DNA of 18,056 bases from an uncultured Lachnospiraceae bacterium (GCA_910577765.1 CAJTOV010000076.1:1-18056), one strand, 5' to 3'. Counted from the first letter of the stretch, positions 8,169 through 16,270 are shown. A program made the numbers and translations. The notes: generated by a model not told the origin, from the sequence alone.

Positions 8169-9041
8169 TCAGTCAGCAATGGCCCGCTCATTGAAGATTC
8201 CCGTAGGCTTCACAAATAAGAAGAGCAGCAGAATAAAGTATGCGATAATATCCTTATGGGCCGAAGACACATAGGCAGACAAAAATGTCTCTGTAAGCCC
8301 CAGCAGTACCCCGCCCACAATGGCTCCCAGCATGTTGCCGTACCCGCCCACAACGGCGCTGCTGAATCCCTTGGTTCCGATCACCGAGCCCAGGGTGGTA
8401 TAGACTCCGTATACCGGTCCGATGAGCATGCCGGCAAACCCGGCAATCCCCGAGGCAATGGCCCAGGAAAGCCCTGTGGTCAGTCCTACATCAATGCCGC
8501 AGGCCCGTGCTGCCATCGGGTCCATGGTGGCGGCCCGCATGGCCGTTCCCAGAGGCGTCCGGTTCATAAAGAAATTGAACAGGATCATAAAAACCACCGA
8601 TGCCGCAATGCAGAGGGCTGCCTCGGTCTGGACATTAAGGCTTAAGACCCGGATGCCTTTGATGGATGTAACCGGCGGGAAGTATTTGATATCAGAGCCA
8701 AACAGTACCATGGAACCGTTCTGAATAATATAAGAAATCGCAATGGTGGCAAGAACCGTGTAAATGGGAAGCACATTCTTTGCAACCAGACGATGGATCA
8801 CTCCTTTTTCAATGGCAAATCCCAGTGCAAACATCAGAAGAATCACCATGGCAAACGAAAGGATGAAGGGAATCCCCATTACCCCGTAAAACGTATAGCC
8901 TAAAAATGCCCCAAAGGTGAGCATATCCCCCTGAACAAAACTCATTAATCCAGAGGATTTGTAGATCAGGCTGTATCCCAGTGCAATCAGACCATAGATA
9001 CTGCCGATAACCAGACCTGAAACAATAATCTGAAATAGCAT
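8169..9041 (-). CDS. livH: ABC transporter permease, LivH type
   Basis: A 290-residue HAAT permease. The N-terminal GLVIGSIYGLIALGYSLIYK block is diagnostic of LivH, and the following SFVQGDMLTFGAFLGY helix is conserved. The coupling loop NRTPLGTAMRAATMDPMAARACGIDV lies near residues 160-185. About eight membrane segments are visible. The ATG at 9041 has AAGGAGG some twelve bases upstream. It is the first gene after the terminator-like hairpin at 9081-9113, so expression of the membrane complex may be set below that of the binding protein. Confidence 0.93.
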   Translation of the reverse strand: MLFQIIVSGLVIGSIYGLIALGYSLIYKSSGLMSFVQGDMLTFGAFLGYTFYGVMGIPFILSFAMVILLMFALGFAIEKGVIHRLVAKNVLPIYTVLATIAISYIIQNGSMVLFGSDIKYFPPVTSIKGIRVLSLNVQTEAALCIAASVVFMILFNFFMNRTPLGTAMRAATMDPMAARACGIDVGLTTGLSWAIASGIAGFAGMLIGPVYGVYTTLGSVIGTKGFSSAVVGGYGNMLGAIVGGVLLGLTETFLSAYVSSAHKDIIAYFILLLFLFVKPTGIFNERAIAD

Positions 9042-9080
9042 AACCCCTTGCTTCCTCCTTCCAGACGCAACACCTTTTTT

Positions 9081-9113
9081 AAAAAAGGCGAGTCATCTGC
9101 AACCCGCCTTTTT
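9081..9113 (-). terminator. Intra-operon terminator or attenuator between the binding protein and livH genes
   Basis: On the minus strand AAAAAGGCGGGTT pairs with GACTCGCCTTTTT: about 13 pairs including two wobble pairs, a loop of six, ending in a run of six U. It lies 17 bases after the stop codon of the binding protein gene and 39 bases before livH. It has the look of a rho-independent terminator and could also work in the opposite direction. With no promoter seen before livH, partial read-through would give more binding protein than permease, a common arrangement in ABC import operons. Confidence 0.75.
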
Positions 9114-9130
9114 CATTACCAACAAGCTGC

Positions 9131-10414
9131 CTAAAGTCCCATGGACTCCTTCATGGCTGCCCAGTCGTCGGTCTCCAGCCAGCCGTCCAGGTCAATCTGT
9201 AAGCCGTCCCACACGATCCAGGGCTTAAAGTTCTCCAGATGGAGACCTTCGCCGTCCCCTCTGGTAAAGTCCTGCTTCCCGCCCAGAGTGTCAAAATCTT
9301 TGATGGTCAGAATCGCTTCCCGGACTGCCTCCCCGTCGGTGGTGCCTGCCTTCTCCACAGCCTCTTTGAGAATCATCATGGAATCATAGGCCCTGTAAGC
9401 GCAGTCATGGTAGGGCATTTCGTTGAACTCGTCAAAGTAAGCCTGGCTGAATTCCTTCATGGCCGGATCCTGGATCTGGTCCACGCTTGCGTAGGTCACA
9501 TAGGGGAACATGAAGCAGTAGCCGTTTCCTGCCTCTCCTGCCACCTTGATATTATCCATGGACAAGGTCTCCTTGTTGAACACCAGACCTTCATAGCCGA
9601 ACTGCCGGAGCTGCTTTGCAAAAGGCGCCTGGGTGGGGGAAAAGGTGGAGGTAAACACGGCCTGGGGCTTTGCGTTGAGAATCTTGGCAATCTGCCCGGA
9701 ATAGTCCGTATCCCCTTCCACATAGGTCTCTGAGGTCAGAACTTCGATCCCTGCTTCCCTGCAGGCATTTCTCATATCCTCGGCCCCGGAGGCGGAAGAG
9801 TCGTCCTGGCCCTGGAAGATGGCGATCTTAGTGATGCCCAGGTTCTTCATGTACCCGGCCAGGGCCGGCATGCCCATACCGGCATTGGGGCAGGCGCGGA
9901 ACACATAATCCCAGCCCTGCTGCATCCAGGTGGAACTGAGGCCGGTGCCGATACAGGGAATCTTTGCCTCCTCAAAGAACTGGCCGGATGCCAGCACACA
10001 GCTGCTGATCAGGGAGCCGCAGACCATGTCCACCTTGTCCACCTCAATAAGCTTGGTGGCAATCTTCACCGCTTCCTCCGGGGATGCCTGGTCATCATAT
10101 ACCACCAGCTCCACCTGCCTTCCCAGCAGACCGCCGGACGCATTGATCTGTTTTACTGCAAGCTGGGCTGCCTTTACGGTAGTGTCTCCCACCAGGGCGT
10201 TGGTTCCCGTAAGGGGCTGGGGACAGCCGATGCGGATTACTTCCCCGGCAGCCGGTGCTGCCGTCTCCTTTGTCCCGGCTGCCGGAGCCGTCGTCTCCTG
10301 GGGCGCCTGGGACTTGCCGGGCGCTTCTGTGGTCGCCGTGGAAGTGCTGCCGCCACCGCATGCGGACAGCAGGAACATGGCTGAAGCCAGGACAAGTGCT
10401 AATCTTTTTTTCAT
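9131..10414 (-). CDS. ABC transporter substrate-binding lipoprotein, HAAT family (Peripla_BP_6)
   Basis: A 427-residue secreted lipoprotein that captures the substrate outside the cell for the LivHMGF complex. The signal peptide MKKRLALVLASAMFLLSAC ends in a lipobox with Cys19, which would be lipidated. A Thr/Ala/Pro-rich linker (about 22-55) leads into the type I binding fold. The fold starts at IRIGCPQPLTGTNALVG and contains the family hinge stretches GSLISSCVLAS, KIPCIGTGLSS and YVEGDTDYSGQIAKI. The ATG at 10414 has AAGGAGG eight bases upstream; the reading frame runs further up but lacks a ribosome site there and would spoil the signal peptide. It sits between the larA-like gene (34 bases upstream) and livH. 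The neighbouring sugar-acid enzymes suggest a hydroxy-acid ligand, but the ligand is not readable from the sequence. Confidence 0.93.
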   Translation of the reverse strand: MKKRLALVLASAMFLLSACGGGSTSTATTEAPGKSQAPQETTAPAAGTKETAAPAAGEVIRIGCPQPLTGTNALVGDTTVKAAQLAVKQINASGGLLGRQVELVVYDDQASPEEAVKIATKLIEVDKVDMVCGSLISSCVLASGQFFEEAKIPCIGTGLSSTWMQQGWDYVFRACPNAGMGMPALAGYMKNLGITKIAIFQGQDDSSASGAEDMRNACREAGIEVLTSETYVEGDTDYSGQIAKILNAKPQAVFTSTFSPTQAPFAKQLRQFGYEGLVFNKETLSMDNIKVAGEAGNGYCFMFPYVTYASVDQIQDPAMKEFSQAYFDEFNEMPYHDCAYRAYDSMMILKEAVEKAGTTDGEAVREAILTIKDFDTLGGKQDFTRGDGEGLHLENFKPWIVWDGLQIDLDGWLETDDWAAMKESMGL

Positions 10415-10448
10415 GTAATCATCCTCCTTGTTTATATAAAGTTTTTTG

Positions 10449-11747
10449 CTACCATAAGTTTCCCTCTTCATTGAATTTCCATTCTGCCGGCTCCCCCAGA
10501 ATCTCCACCTGGGGATGATTCCCGGCTTCTTCCAGAAGGGCCCGGGAAATCTCAATCTCCCTCAGGTGCATGGTATCCCTGATATGTACGATTCTCGGGT
10601 TCTCCCGGTCAATCCCATTGCAGGTTCTCACCCCCAGCCGGATGGCCGTCCGGTCATTCTCCGCCACAAAGGGAATCTTCACAACATCCAGTACCGTGGA
10701 GGTGACCGCGTTGGGATAGGTGGCATCCAGGTCCGTATCCTCCAGAATCCGCCTGGTGGTAATATCTGCCATGCCGATTCCGTTGGCATTGTGATGGCTG
10801 GCTTCGGTCAGTCCCAAAGCCACGATCCGCCGGGTATGGATTCCGCCGCCGGCACTGTCCGGGCAGGCGAACCGCCCGGTAACATTGGGGTCCATGCCGT
10901 CCCCGCTGATGTCTTTCCCGATCCGGTCCACAACCAGCACATCCAGGTTGTCAAAGAGAATCTTTCCCATCCTGGCTTTCGCCTCCAGAAGCAGGCCCGG
11001 CTCCTGCTCCCAGATCTCCTCCGGTGTCAGGGCTGCCACCTGGCAGGTCTGGTCAAAGGCATTTTCCATCAGGCCTACCCCGCAGAGAATCTGGGTGTTG
11101 TCAAAGACCACCCTGGCCACCTCCGGCAGAAGCCGCCCCATGTTCCGGAACCCGGATTCATGAACCTGCTCCGCCCCATGCTGCTTCCCCATACCAATGA
11201 CCGCCATCTTTAAAAGTCCGCTTTCATAGGGACCCCGGAAGGCTGTGTGGGCCTTGATCCTTCCGCACAGGATGATTCCGTCTGCCTCACAGGCATATTT
11301 GTCCACAAATACCGGCTTCCGGTCTGAGGGCCTTTGCCCCACCTGCACCGTCTCCATAGTGGCCAGAACCGGACATCCCAGGTAGTCTTCCGTAACCCCG
11401 TAAGCCTCCAGAATCTGCCGCTGTCCCTGGGCCGTGGCACCGCCATGGCTTCCCATGGCCGGAAATACAAAGGGCTCTGCTCCCTTCTCCCTGACAAATT
11501 CCACAATACTCCGGGTGACCAGTGCCACATTGGCCACTCCCCGGCTGCCGCTGGTGATTCCGATCCGCATGCCCGGACGAATCCGGGATGCCACGGCTTC
11601 TCTGGACAGCCGGGTCTTCACCACTTCCGGAAGCTTCTCCGGCGGAATATGCGACGGATCGAAATGCTGCCTGACCCGGATCATTTTCGGCAGCTTTATG
11701 TCTGCACAAAGTCTTGTGACCAGATTCCCTTTTGCTACATCCAGCAT
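10449..11747 (-). CDS. LarA-like protein (lactate racemase N-terminal domain family, DUF2088)
   Basis: A 432-residue protein of the LarA superfamily, whose founder is a nickel-pincer lactate racemase; relatives racemise or epimerise other 2-hydroxy acids, including malate and gluconate. Recognisable blocks are AMGSHGGATAQGQRQIL (His101 in the place of a catalytic LarA His), GRIKAHTAFRGPYESGLLKM (His167, with Lys180 a possible cofactor Lys) and IGMGKQHGAEQVHESGF. The LarA motif D-H-T-R is replaced by S-G-S-R (66-69), so this is a divergent branch. The ATG at 11747 is preceded by GGGAGGG. No larB, larC or larE cofactor genes are in the window. Between an aldolase gene and an importer gene, epimerisation of the imported acid is a fair guess. 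Whether it binds the nickel pincer at all is unclear. Confidence 0.8.
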   Translation of the reverse strand: MLDVAKGNLVTRLCADIKLPKMIRVRQHFDPSHIPPEKLPEVVKTRLSREAVASRIRPGMRIGITSGSRGVANVALVTRSIVEFVREKGAEPFVFPAMGSHGGATAQGQRQILEAYGVTEDYLGCPVLATMETVQVGQRPSDRKPVFVDKYACEADGIILCGRIKAHTAFRGPYESGLLKMAVIGMGKQHGAEQVHESGFRNMGRLLPEVARVVFDNTQILCGVGLMENAFDQTCQVAALTPEEIWEQEPGLLLEAKARMGKILFDNLDVLVVDRIGKDISGDGMDPNVTGRFACPDSAGGGIHTRRIVALGLTEASHHNANGIGMADITTRRILEDTDLDATYPNAVTSTVLDVVKIPFVAENDRTAIRLGVRTCNGIDRENPRIVHIRDTMHLREIEISRALLEEAGNHPQVEILGEPAEWKFNEEGNLW

Positions 11748-11827
11748 GATCTTCCCTCCCCTTATAACTGTCCCGGTTCCGCGGCCAGGCGGGCGCCGGG
11801 TACAGGAACACCGTGACACCGGCCTGT

Positions 11828-12595
11828 TTAAGCGTTTTCTTTCAGACTTGCCGCCACCTTTCTGGCGGTCTTGATCAGCATCCCCACTTCGCTGTCACAG
11901 CTGAACACATTCATTCCCTTCTGCCTGCATGCCCGGATCACTTCCATGCTGGAGGTAATAATGCCGGAAGTCTTGCCGGCCCTGCCGGCCCCCTGGATCA
12001 CCCGGTCAATGGCCCGGTTCATGGCCTCTGAAGCCAGATTCCCGGGCTCGCCCAGATCAATGGACAGATCGTTGGGACCAATGACCACCGCGTCGATTCC
12101 CTCCACCCCGGCAATGGCCTCCACATGGTCCAGGGCCTCCCGGGTCTCGATCTGGGCGAAAATCATGGTCCGTTCATTGGCCATCTCAAAGTATTCTTCC
12201 AGCCGAGGCGGATTGTAGCCTGTGTGGGCTCTCTGGGTGGATACCCCCCGGCTGCCCAGGCCCGGGTATTTTGCGTAATGGACAATCTGCCGCGCTTCCT
12301 CGCAGGTATTGACCATGGGAACCAGAAGTCCGTCCACACTCATATCCAGAAGCCTGGTAATCATCCCCCGGTCAATGGAGGGAATCCGCACAATCATAGG
12401 CAAATCCACCCCATTGGCCACGGAAGCCATGGCTGCCAGGTGGGAAAAATCAAAATACCCATGCTCACAGTCCACAATCACATAGTCAAAATCCGCTGCC
12501 TTAAATATCCGCATCAGGTTGGGGCAGGTTACCTCCGATATCATGGTCCCCAGCACAAATCCCCCTGTCTGTAATCTCTCCTTTACCCTGTTCAT
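11828..12595 (-). CDS. HpcH/HpaI-family class II aldolase (2-keto-3-deoxy acid aldolase)
   Basis: A 255-residue metal-dependent pyruvate aldolase. Key residues fall almost exactly where they do in E. coli HpaI: Glu44-His45 (CEHG), Arg70 (IVRIP), metal ligand Glu150 (QIETREAL) and Asp176 (IGPNDLS). The family cleaves 4-hydroxy-2-keto acids to pyruvate and an aldehyde; examples are HpaI (4-hydroxy-2-oxoheptanedioate), GarL (2-keto-3-deoxyglucarate) and RhmA. The context favours a sugar-derived 2-keto-3-deoxy acid, such as the KDG made by altronate dehydratase, without prior phosphorylation. The ATG at 12595 has GGGAG nine bases upstream. It follows the FGGY kinase gene by 18 bases and precedes the larA-like gene by 80 bases. 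The exact substrate is inferred. Confidence 0.9.
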   Translation of the reverse strand: MNRVKERLQTGGFVLGTMISEVTCPNLMRIFKAADFDYVIVDCEHGYFDFSHLAAMASVANGVDLPMIVRIPSIDRGMITRLLDMSVDGLLVPMVNTCEEARQIVHYAKYPGLGSRGVSTQRAHTGYNPPRLEEYFEMANERTMIFAQIETREALDHVEAIAGVEGIDAVVIGPNDLSIDLGEPGNLASEAMNRAIDRVIQGAGRAGKTSGIITSSMEVIRACRQKGMNVFSCDSEVGMLIKTARKVAASLKENA

Positions 12596-12613
12596 CCTTA
12601 TCCACTCCCATGT

Positions 12614-14041
12614 TTATTGCAACCGTTCCGGTCCCTGCGGACGGTTATCCTTCAGAATCCTGTCCTTCCTGTCCTCCAGACTGCTGCATATGCCGCCGCA
12701 CAGAAGAGCCATCCGGTACAGACCGGCAAGTGCCTCATCATCCAGGGGCGAACGTCTGCAAGGCTTTCCCATGACCGTTCCGATCATGGCCACCAGCTCC
12801 GGCCGCTTCCAGGACACGCCCCCGGAGCAGACCACCTGTTCCATGGCTCCCTCCCCCGGCAGACCTTCCAGATGCTTCCGGTAGGTATCCGCCATGTTGC
12901 GGAAGGCGGCAGAGAACAGGGTGTTGATATCCAGATTATTCTGGGTAATCCCCAGAATCTCTCCCCCGTCCAGCTTGTCCGGTGTTGCATAAAAGCTCAT
13001 ATCCACCTGCAGCCCCTTGGGGTCATACACAAACTGCTTTTCCACAGTCTTCCAGAAGTCCCCGATGGTCATCTTCCTGCCGTCCAGAAGCTGTGTGCTT
13101 TCCAGAAGAAACTTCACCAGCACATCCAGCCCCCTGCCGGAAGGCATATTGGAAACGGTATTTAAATATTTCCCTTCAAAATAAGGCCGCACCTCATAGT
13201 TCCCCGGCACGAAGGTCCTGGAGATCCGGGATACCTGGGCAGCGGTGGCAATATTCACCAGGCCGTCCCCGTCTCCTGCCATGGAACCCAGCACCGCAAT
13301 CTGCTGGTCCCCGTAATCCGGGTACACCCGGATCTCACATCCGTTGACCCGGTAAATGCCGCAGAGCGTATCATCCGCAGGCGCCAGCTCCGGAAGCGTG
13401 ATCCCTGCCAGCCCCGCTGCTTCCACCATCCTGGCAGACCAGCATCCGTTTCTGACATCCACCAGCCCCCAGCAGGCTGCATTGGTAATATGGCAGATAT
13501 TTCTGCCGGTGAGCCGGCTGATCACATAGGAACCAAGGGTATAGAGGGTTCCGTCTCCTGGAAGGTCCGGGTTCTCCTCCAGAAGGGTCACCAGATTGCA
13601 CATGCCCAGGGAAGGCTTGATATAGACCCCGCAGTCCTCCATATCCTTCCTGGAGAACCGCTTCTGGAGCCAGGAAAGGTAGGTGTCCTCCTGGTCCCTC
13701 CTATGGAGACACCGCATATCCTGCCAGGAAATATAAACGGGACTCCGGCGGGAATCACCGGCAGGACAGCTTCCTTCTCCCTCCGGGTCATAGACAAATC
13801 CGTGCATCTGGGTGGACAAAAGGAGACATTCCAGGTCCGGGTACTGTCTGCTCCACCGCTCCAGAAGTTCACGGATGATCTCCACATAATCCATGGCCGG
13901 AACCTCAAACAGCAGTTTGTCCTGGTACTCCTTTCTGGGCGGCGATGTCCGCTTCTCCAGTTCCCGGACACAGCCATGGTCCATATCCAGCAACGCTGCC
14001 TTTACAAAACTGCTTCCAAGATCAATTGCCGCCGCTTTCAT
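12614..14041 (-). CDS. FGGY-family carbohydrate kinase, sedoheptulokinase-like
   Basis: A 475-residue sugar kinase of the FGGY group. The phosphate-1 loop DLGSSFVKAALLD is at 7-19. Blocks STQMHGFVY (76-84) and ISWQD (104-108) are like those of sedoheptulokinase-type members. The probable catalytic base is Asp245 in YGDQQ, and CSGGVSWKRPEL marks the C-terminal ATP site. The ATG at 14041 has AAAGGAGG nine bases upstream. It is the first gene of unit 2, directly behind a strong promoter at 14119-14147. FGGY enzymes phosphorylate ketoses, polyols or sugar acids; the sedoheptulokinase-like subgroup is poorly defined, so the true acceptor is unknown. It might phosphorylate an intermediate for the class II aldolase of unit 1. 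Confidence 0.88.
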   Translation of the reverse strand: MKAAAIDLGSSFVKAALLDMDHGCVRELEKRTSPPRKEYQDKLLFEVPAMDYVEIIRELLERWSRQYPDLECLLLSTQMHGFVYDPEGEGSCPAGDSRRSPVYISWQDMRCLHRRDQEDTYLSWLQKRFSRKDMEDCGVYIKPSLGMCNLVTLLEENPDLPGDGTLYTLGSYVISRLTGRNICHITNAACWGLVDVRNGCWSARMVEAAGLAGITLPELAPADDTLCGIYRVNGCEIRVYPDYGDQQIAVLGSMAGDGDGLVNIATAAQVSRISRTFVPGNYEVRPYFEGKYLNTVSNMPSGRGLDVLVKFLLESTQLLDGRKMTIGDFWKTVEKQFVYDPKGLQVDMSFYATPDKLDGGEILGITQNNLDINTLFSAAFRNMADTYRKHLEGLPGEGAMEQVVCSGGVSWKRPELVAMIGTVMGKPCRRSPLDDEALAGLYRMALLCGGICSSLEDRKDRILKDNRPQGPERLQ

Positions 14042-14118
14042 CCGGTCTGTCCTCCTTTTGGAAATATTTACCAGCAAAATGAATCTATTTCTATTATTTT
14101 CCGTTGTTTTGTATTTTT

Positions 14119-14147
14119 ATATTATCATTTGAATCATATTTAGTCAA
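14119..14147 (-). promoter_or_regulatory. Sigma-A-like promoter of unit 2 (FGGY kinase to zinc dehydrogenase)
   Basis: On the minus strand TTGACT (14147-14142) and TAATAT (14124-14119) are separated by exactly 17 bases, with TGA just before the -10 box. It lies in a very AT-rich 195-base gap after the unit 1 aldolase gene and would give a leader of about 70 bases before the kinase ATG at 14041. This supports splitting the minus-strand genes into two transcription units. Confidence 0.65.
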
Positions 14148-14164
14148 CTTATTTTTCAAAAATT

Positions 14165-14181
14165 TACATTTTCTAAATGTA
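14165..14181. promoter_or_regulatory. Inverted repeat upstream of the unit 2 promoter (possible regulator site)
   Basis: TACATTT and AAATGTA form perfect seven-base arms around a three-base spacer. The centre is about 28 bases upstream of the -35 box, where an activator could bind. The region is AT-rich, so a chance palindrome is possible; no regulator gene for it is present in the window. Confidence 0.35.
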
Positions 14182-14236
14182 TTATGGGTATATTTTGGGT
14201 AACTTGCTCATTTTTTGTGGACTGATCCGGTTTTTC

Positions 14237-15058
14237 CTACAGACATCCGATTTTTTCCGCGGCTTTCTGCTCCACCGCATCCATGCAGTGCTTAAAGAGG
14301 GCAATCCGGTCATATACATGGGCATCTGCCTCCATCTGCTCCCGCAGGGCCTTTCCGAAGGTAATCCGCAGCACGGTCCCCATATTGATCTTGCAGGCTC
14401 CGCAGCGGACCAGCTCCTTTAAATCCCGGTCTGTTACCCCGGTAGAACCATGGATCACCAGGGGAACCGGTACCCTGCTATGTATCTCTTTTAGCAGACC
14501 AAACTGCAGATCCACCCCCTGATGCTCCATCCGGTGTACGGTACCTACCGCTACAGCCAGTGCATCCACCTGGGTCTCTTTTACAAAAGCCGCAGCCTCC
14601 TCCGGGTCGGTAAACCGGCTCTGGGCAGCGGAATTGTCACTGTAGCCAACGGAACCGATCTCCGCTTCCACACTTACCTGCCCTGGCCTTGCAATCGTTA
14701 CTGCCTCTCTGGTAATCCTTACATTTTCTTCATAAGGAAGCTGGGAACCGTCCAGCATCACGGATGTGTACCCCCAGGCTACAGCCTCCCGGATATGGTC
14801 TAAGTCTGTGGAGTGGTCCAGATGGACACACACCGGTACCCTGGCGGAATCTGCCAGCCGCAGCAGGATTCCTGCAAGAATGGGAATTCCCATATGCTCC
14901 ACCGCAACCTTGTTGGTCATCAGCACCACCGGACAGCCGTTTGCCTCCGCCGCCCGGATGACGGCTTTGGCATCCTCGTATCCGAACACATTAAAGGCAG
15001 GCAGGCCATGACCCATGGCCTGCGCAAGCTCCATTGCCTTCTTTAAATCACAACGCAT
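14237..15058 (-). CDS. Class II fructose-bisphosphate aldolase family protein (IolJ/GatY-like)
   Basis: A 273-residue zinc aldolase. Asp81 and His82 sit in HLDHS; further zinc ligands are His175 (GTVHRM) and His203 (VIHGSTG). The blocks SVMLDGS and VEAEIG are diagnostic of the class II family. Directly after an iolC-like kinase gene, the expected reaction is that of IolJ: cleaving 5-dehydro-2-deoxygluconate 6-phosphate to glycerone phosphate and malonate semialdehyde. Tagatose- or fructose-bisphosphate aldolase activity is the alternative. The phosphate-binding loop reads HGSTG rather than the usual HGGSG or HGASG. The start at 15058 has AGGAGG seven bases upstream, inside the end of the kinase gene; it begins one base after that stop codon, so the two are coupled. 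It is the last gene of unit 1. Confidence 0.9.
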   Translation of the reverse strand: MRCDLKKAMELAQAMGHGLPAFNVFGYEDAKAVIRAAEANGCPVVLMTNKVAVEHMGIPILAGILLRLADSARVPVCVHLDHSTDLDHIREAVAWGYTSVMLDGSQLPYEENVRITREAVTIARPGQVSVEAEIGSVGYSDNSAAQSRFTDPEEAAAFVKETQVDALAVAVGTVHRMEHQGVDLQFGLLKEIHSRVPVPLVIHGSTGVTDRDLKELVRCGACKINMGTVLRITFGKALREQMEADAHVYDRIALFKHCMDAVEQKAAEKIGCL

Positions 15059-15059
15059 G

Positions 15060-16136
15060 TTATGGCCTCCTGACTGGCTGTTTTTCCGGGGCCGGACAGA
15101 GCCTTGAACCGTCCGGCACCCGCCAGACAGCCGCCTCTTCCCCATATTCCGCCTTTTCCCTGGCAATAAAGGCGGTTATCGCATCCTCTGTGGGCATATC
15201 CGGTGAACAGCCGTGGCTGGCCACCAGCATGGAGGCGGAAGCACTTCCGTATTCCAGGCATTTCCGGATATCCCAGCCCCGTAAGAGGCCATTCAGAAAG
15301 GCACTGCCATAGCCGTCCCCGCCTCCGGTGGACTTGACCGCGTTCACCGGGAAGGGCCGGATGCTGTAAGCCCCCGCATCCTTCACATGGGCCGTGGACC
15401 CCTGCTTTCCATGTTTGATCACCACAATCTTTGCCCGCTCCCCAAACCATCTGCCGGCAATCTCTTCATCAGTCATCTCACGTCCCAGCAGCCTGTCCGT
15501 CCTGTCAAATTCTTCCCTGGAACCCATGATAATATCCGCCTCCTGGGCCACCAGGGTATAATAAATGGCAATCTCGTCGTCGTTCTTCCAGGTATAGGGC
15601 CGGTAATCAATGTCAAACACGATTACGGTCCCATGCTTTTTCCCATAACAGACTGCCTTTAAGACCGCTTCCCGTGAGGGGCTGGCTGACAGCGCCGTCC
15701 CGCTGACCACGATCATTTTCGCCTTGCGGATATAGGCTTCCGACACGTCCGAAGGCTCCAGCTGCAGGTCTGCCACATGGTCCCGGTACATGATCAGGCC
15801 GCACTGGTCCTTACTGACCACCTCGGTAAACGCCAGCCCCATGGATTCTCCATGCCTGGCCCGGACAATGCCGGATACATCGATCCCCTCTTCCAGGAAT
15901 ACCTGGGTACAGAAATCCCCCATCTGGTCGTCGGATATACACCCGATAAAGCCTACCCGGCATCCCAGGCGTGCCATACCCACGGCAATATTGGCCGGGG
16001 AACCGCCTACATATTTCTTGAAATTGTCACACTGGGGCCAGGGCTTAAAGTATTCAACCGGATTAAAATCCAGGCAGATCCTGCCAATGGGGATTACATC
16101 CAGCTCCCTTGCGGTGTCAAATTGGATGATGCTCAT
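15060..16136 (-). CDS. iolC: 5-dehydro-2-deoxygluconokinase-like PfkB kinase
   Basis: A 358-residue PfkB/ribokinase-type kinase strongly resembling IolC, which phosphorylates 5-dehydro-2-deoxygluconate in inositol breakdown. IolC-type blocks are GRICLDFN (18-25), KYVGGSPANIAVG (41-53), LAFTEV, IMYRD, SGTALSASPSREA (145-157), FDIDYRPYTW (174-183) and IKHGKQGS. The anion-hole motif, normally GAGD, reads GGGD here with the catalytic Asp kept at 274, followed by GYGSAF. The ATG at 16136 has AAAGGAG six bases upstream. A GC-rich 134-base spacer separates it from the dehydrogenase gene upstream, while the aldolase gene follows after one base. The upper inositol pathway genes are not in this window. 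Confidence 0.9.
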   Translation of the reverse strand: MSIIQFDTARELDVIPIGRICLDFNPVEYFKPWPQCDNFKKYVGGSPANIAVGMARLGCRVGFIGCISDDQMGDFCTQVFLEEGIDVSGIVRARHGESMGLAFTEVVSKDQCGLIMYRDHVADLQLEPSDVSEAYIRKAKMIVVSGTALSASPSREAVLKAVCYGKKHGTVIVFDIDYRPYTWKNDDEIAIYYTLVAQEADIIMGSREEFDRTDRLLGREMTDEEIAGRWFGERAKIVVIKHGKQGSTAHVKDAGAYSIRPFPVNAVKSTGGGDGYGSAFLNGLLRGWDIRKCLEYGSASASMLVASHGCSPDMPTEDAITAFIAREKAEYGEEAAVWRVPDGSRLCPAPEKQPVRRP

Positions 16137-16270
16137 ATACTTCTCCTTTCTGGATTTCCCAAACTGTCACGGCATCCCGTGTCTTCTCCCGGACTCCCGG
16201 GGATCTTCGGCGCCGCAGTCTGCCAGGCCTTTCCACGGCGCGTTTCTGTCTGACCGGCGCCGGACGTCTG

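Noticed and set aside
10415..10555. Extended start for the binding protein, 47 residues upstream
   Set aside because: The extension overlaps the end of the larA-like gene, has no ribosome site, and would bury a perfect lipoprotein signal peptide that starts after AAGGAGG.
14042..14118. Riboswitch or structured leader before the FGGY kinase gene
   Set aside because: The roughly 70-base leader is AT-rich with no clear stems or known riboswitch core.
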